A stretch of DNA of 64,000 bases from Ensifer sp. LC163 (GTDB lineage: Bacteria; Pseudomonadota; Alphaproteobacteria; Rhizobiales; Rhizobiaceae): assembly GCF_001695855.1 (NCBI RefSeq), contig NZ_MBSS01000018.1, positions 1 to 64,000 of the forward strand. The letters are read 5' to 3'. The notes under the pieces are model-generated. The model was not told where the DNA came from and did not search any database. It saw only the letters and a list, made by a program, of their open reading frames with translations. Shown here in pieces: positions 46,233 to 53,828 of the stretch. A program made the position numbers and the translations under genes. How positions within the stretch are numbered: position 1 is the first letter of the stretch; each line of letters starts with the position of its first letter.

Positions 46233-46429
46233 AACTTTCCCCTTTGTAAGCCTTGGAACCAGGGGTTCGCACGGCGTGTGTTGCGCCATCAAAACTAGCC
46301 CATCGGGCAGAGAAGGGAAGAGGGTGCTCCAAATTATGTCGTTTGAGCCGGTTTCTTTTTGCGTTGGCATTAACGGCACGGGAGATGGCCAGCAAACCTC
46401 CGGATCACGTTGGCATCAAGGACCGATTT

Positions 46430-46445
46430 GTTGTCTGCAGACAAC
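46430..46445. other. parS-like palindrome, site 1
   Basis: GTTGTCTGCAGACAAC, perfect 16-base palindrome fitting the repABC parS consensus GTTNNNNGCNNNNAAC. Confidence 0.75.
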
Positions 46446-46532
46446 AGATGATTGGAGGCCACCACCCCCATTTTCGAAGCATGAATGCAGTTGCGTGTAC
46501 GCTATTGTTCGGAAGGTAGTCCGACCTTGGAT

Positions 46533-46548
46533 GTTGTCTGCAGACAAC
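46533..46548. other. parS-like palindrome, site 2
   Basis: GTTGTCTGCAGACAAC, identical to site 1, 103 bases away. Confidence 0.75.
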
Positions 46549-46868
46549 AAAAGCAAGACCGAGCGGTCGCCGGGCCTAATGGGACGCAAGGTTCGCAGCC
46601 ATGCCCTGCCCTCTTGGTGTGCATGGTCGCGGGGTGGGAGATCATTGGGCGGGGTCTGTGCTGCGGATTTGGCGAGCGTGTCGGGACGGCCGGCGCGATA
46701 ACGCTTGTTGGCTGACGCCGTCACCCGACGCTGCTGCTGGAATACGTGCGTTGGCGTGCACGAAGCGGCACTCCGGTCCAGCGGGTCCGATCGCCGTTGG
46801 TGGTCGGTCTTGCGCTGATTGGCGGACGCGTAACCCTTGGGTTTTCGAAGGCTTGGATCGCGGCCGGT

Positions 46869-46884
46869 GTTGTCAGCTGACAAC
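46869..46884. other. parS-like palindrome, site 3
   Basis: GTTGTCAGCTGACAAC, perfect palindrome differing from site 1 only by the symmetric change T/A at positions 7 and 10. It also fits the parS consensus. Confidence 0.7.
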
Positions 46885-47029
46885 ATCGCACGATTCCGAT
46901 GTTTCCAACGGCAGGCTGAAGACGGGAACTGGTGGTCGGGATTCAGGTATCGCCGTGCGTAGTGCGCATGCCGATGACTGGCATATGCGACGGTCGCAGA
47001 GGCGCTCCAGGTGACCGCCCACCATCGAT

Positions 47030-47045
47030 GTTGTCTGCAGACAAC
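47030..47045. other. parS-like palindrome, site 4
   Basis: GTTGTCTGCAGACAAC, identical to sites 1 and 2, exactly 600 bases after site 1. Confidence 0.75.
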
Positions 47046-47177
47046 AAACCGACCTTCCATCCCTTTAGGCATGCCTTGAGGTGGGCGGGCGATGGCCGTC
47101 TCGCGAGCGTTGTTTTGGGTGGCCGTGGACCCCGAGATTCCCGTCTGCTTTGTTTTCAGAGGAAAGGAGGTCTCTAA

Positions 47178-47340
47178 TGCAAGATGGCAAGCTAAAAGCG
47201 TCATAGATCGACGCGTCGCAGCATGCAATCAGAAGTATGAGGTTGGCTACTTCGCGAAGGAGCATGATATCAAGGAAGGCGATACCCGAGGCATCATCAA
47301 ACAGCGTGGTATCGCCCCGCGCACGCAAATGCGCTTCGGT
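47178..47340 (+). pseudogene. DUF3606-like remnant
   Basis: After GGAGGTCTCTA an ATG opens a frame that stops after nine codons. The neighbouring frame then reads IDRRVAACNQKYEVGYFAKE followed by HDIKEGDTRGIIKQRG, which resembles the DUF3606 pattern (DRxRVxxxQxYEVxYxxxKxxxS). The start codon and body are out of frame, so the gene appears broken by a frameshift. Assignment from pattern memory only. Confidence 0.45.
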
Positions 47341-47960
47341 TCGTTGGCGTGCCCCCGACGTCATCGGAGCGTCTTGCAGGGGCCGGTGGTGAGAAGGGCT
47401 CTGATGCATGGGGAAAGTCATCTCACGTCGACGCAGTGGTCATTACTCGTCTAGGATCTGGTCGTCGGTGCTTCATTCGACCGCGAGAGCCCCCTGAACC
47501 CCCGTCATCAGCCGACTGATGCCGTTCCCTTTGAATTCGCCTATGCTCTGATGTAGGCTTGTTTCGGCGAAACACCTTGATCGGCTCCTCTGGTCAACCG
47601 ACCGCGACGAGACGAAATCTCAGGCGTGTTGACGAAAGGTTCTGGGCCCGCGCCTGCCAATGGGGCACCGCGCCGCGTCTGTCGTGGCAGTGCAAAACCT
47701 GCCCGTGACTGACAAAAATCGAGATCTTGCAAGAGGTTGCGCACCTGGCAGTGGATTTATCCAATCAAGGACAGTTGGGCGCGGTCATCCGGGTGGTGGA
47801 AGTGAATATGCCGATTGCTTCCGTATCGGAATATTACCTCGTGAATTCATATCGTTAATAAAGTGTACAACTGCTCAGTCTGCCTTGCAAATCCGTCACC
47901 TTTAAACACCCCACGCTTTACCAAGGGTCATCAGAAGCTCACACTGAAATCTGTCTCTTT
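47341..47960. other. non-coding region, nothing recognised
   Basis: About 620 bases with short unsupported frames only. No hairpin or repeat stood out. Confidence 0.35.
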
Positions 47961-48379
47961 TTGAACGGTGAAGCTCTGGGGGTCCGGATCGCTGCATTAT
48001 CCTGCGGGAGATCGGTCGGGCACGGAGCTTGCGGGCTGGCCGCCCGAGAGGCCGGCTACGCTGAAAATCATTGGGCTACCTTCAAGCAGCGGTCCGAGAA
48101 GGGCGCGCGCGCCAGCAAGGGGGCAAAGGCCACTCCGGTCATCTGGTTCAAAAAGCTCGAGTGCAAGGGCGACGGCGCCGATGACGAGGATAGCCGCCAC
48201 GCTCGCTGCGTCCGCCTGAGCTGGGTGTTCAACTCCGCCAGGTCGATGGCTGCCAGCCCGCGAAGGGCGCTCGCCCAAGGACAACCAAATCTCCCCGATT
48301 CGAGCTGGCCGATGCGCTGATTGCCGCCAGCCGCGCAAAAATCCGCTACGAGGGCGCGCGGGTGGCCAGATTGTAGCCC
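47961..48379 (+). pseudogene. ArdC-like antirestriction protein remnant, frameshifted
   Basis: The first frame contains ENHWATFKQRSEKGARASKG, AKATPVIWFKKLE and SWVFNSA, matching the N-terminal domain of ArdC/DUF1738 antirestriction proteins (xxWxTFKQ...GxxVRKGEKATxVVFWK...xxVFNAxQVDG). Near 48237 the match jumps one frame: QVDGCQPAKGARPRTTKSPR, FELADALIAASRAKIRYEGA, then stop at about 48379. The C-terminal metalloprotease-like domain is missing. ArdC proteins protect incoming plasmid DNA during conjugation, so this is debris of a conjugative element. Confidence 0.7.
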
Positions 48380-48438
48380 GCTTCATTTGCGCGTATCTTC
48401 GGCTCGGCCCCGGGAAAGCGGCGAGGAGCAGATTCCGT

Positions 48439-48969
48439 ATGGCGAAGCTCGTCTTTGGCTTGAACCAGTCGCTGGACGGCTACGTCGACCACACGGCGTT
48501 TGCGCCCGATCCTACGCTTTTTCGTCATTTCATCGACGACGTGCGCGGCCTAGCCGGCAGTGTGTATGGTCGCCGCATGTACGAGACGATGCGGTATTGG
48601 GACGAAGATCACCCCGAGTGGGACGAGGCACAACGTGACTATGCGGTGGCGTGGCGTAGCCAACCCAAGTGGGTTGTGTCGCGCTCGATGAAGTCGGTCG
48701 GCCCGAACGCCACTCTTGTCGAGGATGAGGTCGAGGCGGCGATACGCGGGCTGAAAGCTCAACTCGATGGGGTGATTGAAGTCTCCGGACCAGAGTTAGC
48801 GAGAAGCCTGACTGATCTAGGCCTTGTCGACGAGTATCAATTGTACATGCATCCCGTTGTGCTCGGCGGCGGTAAGCCGTTCTTCGCCGGCCCGCGGCCG
48901 CCACTGCGCCTCGTGGCGAGCGATCGTATCGGCGAGAACGTAATCAGGTTGACATACGTGCCAGCATAG
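48439..48969 (+). CDS. dihydrofolate reductase family (RibD C-terminal) protein
   Basis: Protein of 176 residues. ATG 48439 follows GAGGAG at nine bases. It has the RibD C-terminal/DHFR-like fold: LVFGLNQSLDGYVDH at the start, GSVYGRRMYETMRYW, PKWVVSRSM, IEVSGPELARSLTDLGLVDE and YMHPVVLGGGKPFF. Such proteins are NADPH-dependent reductases of unknown substrate, often on plasmids or near regulators. Intact and surrounded by pseudogenes. Confidence 0.82.
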   Translation: MAKLVFGLNQSLDGYVDHTAFAPDPTLFRHFIDDVRGLAGSVYGRRMYETMRYWDEDHPEWDEAQRDYAVAWRSQPKWVVSRSMKSVGPNATLVEDEVEAAIRGLKAQLDGVIEVSGPELARSLTDLGLVDEYQLYMHPVVLGGGKPFFAGPRPPLRLVASDRIGENVIRLTYVPA

Positions 48970-49249
48970 TCAGGGCGATTAGCCGACGGATAGCTGAAGT
49001 CGCCGCTTTTGGGATCGGTGACGCCAGTCTTTGATGTCCGCGATGAGGTCGGAAGCTGCCGCAACGCTGGTCAAAAGATATGGCTTCGGCGTCAAGATTG
49101 TCGCTCGAACGACATGGAGCACAAGCTTGCCTCCGGTGCGGCAAACTCGCACCGACGATCGTTGAGGGGAATAGCCCGGAAGGGTTTGGGATCGCACTTC
49201 ATGAGCAGCCGAGCGATTTCGCCCTGCCCGATGCTGGCCCGCATCAATT
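48970..49249. other. intergenic region, nothing recognised
   Basis: A 72-codon minus-strand frame (48979-49197) is open here and could be unread tail of the luxI-like pseudogene, but I see no family match. Confidence 0.3.
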
Positions 49250-49809
49250 GGGCGCTTTGCGACGATGGCTCATATCGGCAACAGGGCGTCGGGCGTTACA
49301 TCTGCCACGGATGCGTAGGTATGGGGGAACACCCTGCCCTGCCGAGAATTCGTTCGACGACGACGTCTGTTGCCGCGACGATCTCGGTGTAGCCATTGAC
49401 CAGGCACCACTCCATGATGCCGGCAAACATGACCCGGGTGATTTCGTGGAGTGCCCCCTTCCCCCCGCTCGCACACCGCCGTGTCCACGCAGAAGCGCGA
49501 GCTTTCGACCATCTGGTGCTTGCGAGTAAGAACATTGTCGCCCAAGTTTTCGGAAAACACGGTCGTGACCATCATCGGCCGGCTTGCCGGCGGCAGGCGC
49601 ACGCAGGCGACGACCCTGCCAGTGCCGTTCAAGGCGATGATGTAGGCGGGGCGCAGATCGTCGAAGGTATCGCGCTCGCGGCCATCGCGTATTGTCACGT
49701 CCCAGCCGAGGCGTTCGGAAAACACGCGGGCCCGCAGTCTGAACATCTGATCGAGATAAGCGTCCGACCTGTCACTGGCGCTGCCTGGCAATGCCGTAAT
49801 GCTGATCAC
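49250..49809 (-). pseudogene. LuxI/TraI-type acyl-homoserine-lactone synthase, frameshifted
   Basis: From a GTG at 49809 (GAGGAGGAAG upstream) the first frame reads DQMFRLRARVFSERLGWDV, RDTFDDLRPAYIIALNGTGR, VVACVRLPPASRP and MVESSRFCVDTAVCERG, the core of LuxI-family synthases. The key early residues R, F/W, D and the ESSRF motif are present. At a G-rich homopolymer (complement of 49452-49465) the match shifts frame to ALHEITRVMFAGIMEWCLVN, GYTEIVAATDVVVERILGR, then ends early. It lies divergent to repA2, the place traI has in Ti/Ri-type plasmids. Confidence 0.75.
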
Positions 49810-50140
49810 CCCTGCTTCCTCCTCGTTGCGGCGTTGAGGGGTGCGGCAGATCCATCGGCGGTTCAGGTCGCAGAAATGCAGGCGAGATTTCGTGACAAAG
49901 CGCTCGAAGCCGAGGCTCAAGGGAAGAGCCGAATCGGCCTTGCCAAGCCGAGTTCGAAGGTGAGTCGCCCCGATGCCGGTCTTTCGCGCAGGGATTGCCG
50001 CTCGTTGCTGCCGGTAGAAGAACGCTCGCCCCCGCAAATCTGCGAGCGGCCTCTGGTAGGGCTGATGCGCTCTAAGGCAAAGGATTCAAAGGACAATTTG
50101 CTATTTTGCGTGAGGATATCCGGCACCCTGTGCGAGCAAC
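49810..50140. other. intergenic region between luxI remnant and repA2
   Basis: About 330 bases without a supported gene; expected to hold divergent promoters. No lux-box palindrome was identified by eye. Confidence 0.35.
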
Positions 50141-50161
50141 GTTAATCCTCTGTTAACCCTA
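50141..50161. promoter_or_regulatory. candidate RepA operator upstream of second repA
   Basis: GTTAA at 50141 and GTTAACCCTA at 50152, 11 bases apart, the same layout as at 38532-38552 before the first repA and at the same distance from the start codon. Confidence 0.5.
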
Positions 50162-50249
50162 TATTCCTTGCCAGCAGGGCAATTTGACCCCTAATAACGC
50201 TTGGGCCGTCTATCCGACCGAAAAACCGTTATTCGAGAGTTACCCTGAA

Positions 50250-51473
50250 ATGAACGCTAATTCGCCCTCCGCGGCGCCTGCGCAGCCAATGCAATTCGAG
50301 GATCTGATCCTGGAACAGGGCGACCTGATCTCGAAGAAGCTTCATCTCTTGAGCATGCAGCAGTTCCCCCCGAACGCCAAGAAGCTGCTACGCCAGTTCT
50401 CGCTAAATGAAGTCGCGCAGTTTTTGGGTGTGTCGCAGAGCACCCTGAAAAAGCTTCACCTTGAAGGCAAGGGGCCCCTTCCCCAGACGTCGACGTCGGG
50501 AAGGCGTTCCTATAGCGCCGAGCAGATGGTGGAACTCCGCCAATATCTCGACCAGCATGGTCGCTCGGAGGCACGCAACTACGTGCCGCAACGGCGGGTC
50601 GGCGAAAAACTTCAAATCATTGCAGTCGTCAACTTCAAGGGCGGTTCGGGCAAGACGACGACGGCTGCCCACCTGGCGCAGTACATGGCCCTGACCGGCC
50701 ACCGGGTGCTGGCCGTCGACCTCGACCCGCAGGCCTCTCTCTCCTCGCTTCACGGCTTCCAGCCTGAGCTCGACATGACGCCGTCGCTTTACGAGGCGAT
50801 CCGGTACGACGAACAGCGTCGGCCGATTTCCGAGATCATCTTGCCGACGAATTTCCCGGGGCTCGACATCATCCCCGCGAACCTCGAACTGCAGGAATTC
50901 GAGTACGACACGCCGCTTGCGATGTCGAACAGGAGTTCGAATGAGGGCAAGACCTTCTTCACGCGCATCTCTCGCGCGCTTGCCGAAGTGGATGACCGAT
51001 ACGACGTCGTCGTGATCGACTGCCCTCCCCAGCTAGGGTATCTGACGATCACGGCGCTGACCGCAGCCACGAGCGTTCTCATTACAATTCATCCGCAGAT
51101 GCTCGATGTTATGTCGATGGGGCAATTCCTCCTGATGCTCGGCGGCATCTTGAAGCCGATCCGCGATGCGGGTGCCGAGGTGAACCTGGAATGGTATCGC
51201 TATCTGATCACCCGGTATGAGCCGACAGACGGACCGCAGGCGCAGATGGTCGGCTTCATGCAGACCCTGTTCCACCAGTTCGTGCTGAAGAACCAGATGC
51301 TGAAGTCAACAGCGGTGTCGGACGCCGGGATCACGAAGCAGACGCTTTATGAAGTCGACAAGAGCCAGATGACGCGCTCGACCTATGAGCGCGCCATGGA
51401 CGCCTTCAACGCTGTCAATGCCGAAATCACCGACCTGGTGCACGCGTCCTGGGGACGCAAGGTCGCCGGCTGA
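50250..51473 (+). CDS. repA: second plasmid partition ATPase RepA (ParA family)
   Basis: RepA of 407 residues from ATG 50250 (GAGAG upstream; the frame is open to TTG 50184). It has an N-terminal helix-turn-helix (SLNEVAQFLGVSQSTLKKLH, SYSAEQMVELRQYL) and a ParA domain with canonical NFKGGSGKTTTAAHLAQ, VLAVDLDPQASLSSLHG and VVIDCPPQLGY. It is clearly divergent from the RepA at 38644 (different N-terminus, KGGSGKTT instead of KGGSAKTT), so the two should be separate partition specificities. It is followed by repB but not by repC. Confidence 0.92.
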   Translation: MNANSPSAAPAQPMQFEDLILEQGDLISKKLHLLSMQQFPPNAKKLLRQFSLNEVAQFLGVSQSTLKKLHLEGKGPLPQTSTSGRRSYSAEQMVELRQYLDQHGRSEARNYVPQRRVGEKLQIIAVVNFKGGSGKTTTAAHLAQYMALTGHRVLAVDLDPQASLSSLHGFQPELDMTPSLYEAIRYDEQRRPISEIILPTNFPGLDIIPANLELQEFEYDTPLAMSNRSSNEGKTFFTRISRALAEVDDRYDVVVIDCPPQLGYLTITALTAATSVLITIHPQMLDVMSMGQFLLMLGGILKPIRDAGAEVNLEWYRYLITRYEPTDGPQAQMVGFMQTLFHQFVLKNQMLKSTAVSDAGITKQTLYEVDKSQMTRSTYERAMDAFNAVNAEITDLVHASWGRKVAG

Positions 51474-51494
51474 CGATCGCCGCGGTATGGGATG

Positions 51495-51508
51495 ACCGCA
51501 AATGCGGT
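51495..51508. other. candidate partition site in the second repA-repB gap
   Basis: ACCGCAAATGCGGT is a dyad (ACCGCA/TGCGGT, AA centre) in the 56-base gap between repA2 and repB2. It is at the place the parS-like site has in the first cassette, but its sequence is unrelated, as expected if RepB2 has another specificity. Confidence 0.5.
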
Positions 51509-51529
51509 ACTGACGAATGGAGTAACGAG

Positions 51530-52510
51530 ATGGCGAGAAAGAACCTACTGGCAGGCCTGGTCGACGCAGCCGATATCCCGCAGGGAGACATCGCGCCCGC
51601 CTATCCGATGCGCGGTGCATCGAAGAGCATGGTTCGTTCGCTCGATGAACTCTCCCGACAGGCCGACAAGTTTCTCGAGGGTGAGGCGGTCGTTGAACTC
51701 GATCCGGGATCGATCGAGCGATCCTTCGTGGCCGACCGCCTGGAGGATGACCGAGACGAATTCGAGGCTCTCAAGCACGCGATCGCTGAACGAGGCCAGG
51801 ATACGCCGATCCTGGTGCGCCCTCACCCGTCGGTTTCTGGTCGCTATCAGGTGGTGTTCGGACATCGCCGTGCTCGGGCCGCTCGCGAACTCGGCCGCAA
51901 GGTCAAGGCCGTCGTCAAGGCGCTGGATGATCGCACGCACGTCATCGCCCAGGGGCAGGAGAATTCCGCGCGTGCCAATCTCTCCTTCATCGAGCGGGCG
52001 AGCTTTGCCCATAGCCTGGAGGCGCTTGGATATGACCGCTCGGTGATCTCTGCATCGCTTGCTGCCGACAAGACCGCGATCTCGAAGATGATGACCGTGA
52101 CCGAACGGATTTCGACTGCGGTCATCGAGAAGATAGGCCCTGCCCCGTCAACCGGACGCGATCGTTGGCTTGAACTCTCGCTCCTTGCCGGCAAGGCCGA
52201 CAACGCCGAACAGATCGGTGAAGTCCTCGGCCAGGCTTGGTTTGGCTCGCTCGGCAGCGACGAGCGTTTCAATGCGCTCTTCAACGCGCTTGCGACGTCG
52301 AAGAAGCCCGTCAGAAAGGCGGTGCCTCAGGTCAAGGATCGCTGGCAGGCCGAAGATAAAGCTGTGCAAGCTCAGTATTCGAACTCCGGCAAGGCATTCG
52401 CGCTTTCAATGAAATCGAAGAATGCCGGACAGTTCGGAAAATACCTCGCAGACAACCTCGATCGGCTTTACGCCGAGTTCCTGTCAGCGAAGGATCGAAA
52501 AGAAGACTGA
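51530..52510 (+). CDS. repB: second plasmid partition DNA-binding protein RepB (ParB family)
   Basis: RepB of 326 residues with the standard opening MARKNLLAGLVDA. ParB features are ELDPGSIERSFVADRL, DTPILVRPHPSVSGRYQVVF, GHRRARAARELGRKVKAVV and a helix-turn-helix near DRSVISASLAADKTAISKMM. It appears intact. GAGTAACGAG precedes the ATG. No repC follows within 300 bases; the next gene is an unrelated LysR regulator on the other strand. Confidence 0.92.
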   Translation: MARKNLLAGLVDAADIPQGDIAPAYPMRGASKSMVRSLDELSRQADKFLEGEAVVELDPGSIERSFVADRLEDDRDEFEALKHAIAERGQDTPILVRPHPSVSGRYQVVFGHRRARAARELGRKVKAVVKALDDRTHVIAQGQENSARANLSFIERASFAHSLEALGYDRSVISASLAADKTAISKMMTVTERISTAVIEKIGPAPSTGRDRWLELSLLAGKADNAEQIGEVLGQAWFGSLGSDERFNALFNALATSKKPVRKAVPQVKDRWQAEDKAVQAQYSNSGKAFALSMKSKNAGQFGKYLADNLDRLYAEFLSAKDRKED

Positions 52511-52801
52511 ACGCGCAGTTGCGAGCGCAGACCGGCAACGCGCGAGGAAGGCGTCATGATTTTGTGAGGCCGTTTGGTGTGGAGTTGCCGGCCGGCAATT
52601 GCAGAAAATTACGATGAAAAATCAATATATTGCTCGCATTTTGGAATCAAGCCGAATCGCGTCATAGGTGAATTCGGGCCAGCCGTGCTGCGTCCAGTTC
52701 CATGTCATGAGTTATTGAATTCTTTTCTATAACTGTAAGCGGTGCATTGACGCCGTCTGGCGACAGCGGGGGATTGACAACGTATTCGGCGGGTATTGGA
52801 G
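52511..52801. other. region after repB2 where repC would be expected
   Basis: About 290 bases. It contains a perfect palindrome TTGCCGGCCGGCAA (52585-52598) and AT-rich DNA but no start of repC and no clear antisense-RNA promoter/terminator pair like that at 41011-41098. Confidence 0.45.
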
Positions 52802-53737
52802 TTATTTCGGGGTTAGCCGCCTGCTGACGGCAATCGCCCGAGCGAGCATTTCTGCGGCCCGCGAGGGCTTGTTGCGCGGATAGGCAATGTGAAATGTGTC
52901 CTCGAAGGTCATTCTTTCCGGGGCAAGCAGCCGCAGTCGGCCGAGGCGGACCCATTCGTCGGCGTAGTGATCGGGCAGGAAACCGATATAGGCGCCGGAG
53001 AGCAGGAGCAACAGCGTTCCTTCCATATGGGGGGTGGCTGCCGCCCAATTGAAGTTCACCCCGCAGATCGTCTCGTTCAGCATGTAGGTGCGACCGGCGA
53101 AGGATTGCGTTTCGAGAAGCGCGTCCGTGAGTTCCGCATCGGGGCGGGGGAAGAGCGGGTGTCCCTCGGCGCAGTAGAGTTTCTGCACCTCGGCAAAGAC
53201 CGGTTGACTGCGGAAATGCGGCATGACGCTGCCGACCGACGGCATGAGCACGATCTGGTAGGATCCGTTCAGAAGCCCCTGGTGCAGCACCTGAGGGGCG
53301 GCGACGTCGATTTCCAGATGCACGCGCGGCGCCTCGGCGTGAAAGGCGGCGAGCGCACCCGGGAGGTTCAGGTCGCGATTGGTGATCATCGCATCGACGG
53401 TGCCGAAGGTGAGGCTGCCCATGAGCTCGCCTTGAGCCTCGCCGACGCGGCTTTGGAACTTCTCCAACGAACCGAGGAGTTCCAGCGTGGCCTCATAGAC
53501 GAGCCGTCCCTCATCCGTCAGCAGGAAGCCGCTACGGCCGCGGCTGCACAGGCGCAGACCCAGGCGATCCTCCAGATGGCGCATATGGGTGGAGATCGTC
53601 GCCTGCGTCATGCCGAGCGCGGCCTGGGCGGCGGAGAAGCCGCCACACTGAACGACGGAGGCGAAAACGCGCAGCAGTCGAAGCTCGGCATCGCCGAGCG
53701 ACAGATTGAGGACGCGGTGGCGGATCTTGTTGATCAT
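52802..53737 (-). CDS. LysR-family transcriptional regulator
   Basis: Regulator of 311 residues. The helix-turn-helix is LRLLRVFASVVQCGGFSAAQ with AALGMTQATISTHMRHLEDR, followed by an effector-binding domain with LCSRGRSGFLLTDEGRLVYE. It is divergent from the ureohydrolase gene with 91 bases between starts, the usual arrangement for a LysR activator of the facing operon. The gap holds AT-rich DNA but I could not fix a T-N11-A box. Confidence 0.86.
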   Translation of the reverse strand: MINKIRHRVLNLSLGDAELRLLRVFASVVQCGGFSAAQAALGMTQATISTHMRHLEDRLGLRLCSRGRSGFLLTDEGRLVYEATLELLGSLEKFQSRVGEAQGELMGSLTFGTVDAMITNRDLNLPGALAAFHAEAPRVHLEIDVAAPQVLHQGLLNGSYQIVLMPSVGSVMPHFRSQPVFAEVQKLYCAEGHPLFPRPDAELTDALLETQSFAGRTYMLNETICGVNFNWAAATPHMEGTLLLLLSGAYIGFLPDHYADEWVRLGRLRLLAPERMTFEDTFHIAYPRNKPSRAAEMLARAIAVSRRLTPK

Positions 53738-53828
53738 GCATTGATTAAGTCACAACTAAACATCCAATCATAGATATTTTTATGTGTATCTGCCTTCTGC
53801 ACACTCCCTCCATCTGTGGAGGACAGAC

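Larger units (their letters stand above)
46233..47177. other. non-coding region holding a parS-like cluster
   Basis: Nearly 950 bases with no supported gene. Open frames on both strands cross the four parS-like palindromes and show no domains. The first part should be the cspA leader and promoter. The region is best read as a centromere-like partition site. Confidence 0.55.

Noticed and set aside
46416-47228. 270-codon open frame on the minus strand
   Set aside because: It runs across all four parS-like palindromes, which generate its repeated CRQ/SADN words. It has no ribosome site, domain or sensible composition.
49396-50145. 249-codon plus-strand frame
   Set aside because: Antisense to the LuxI-type remnant, which has clear family motifs on the minus strand.
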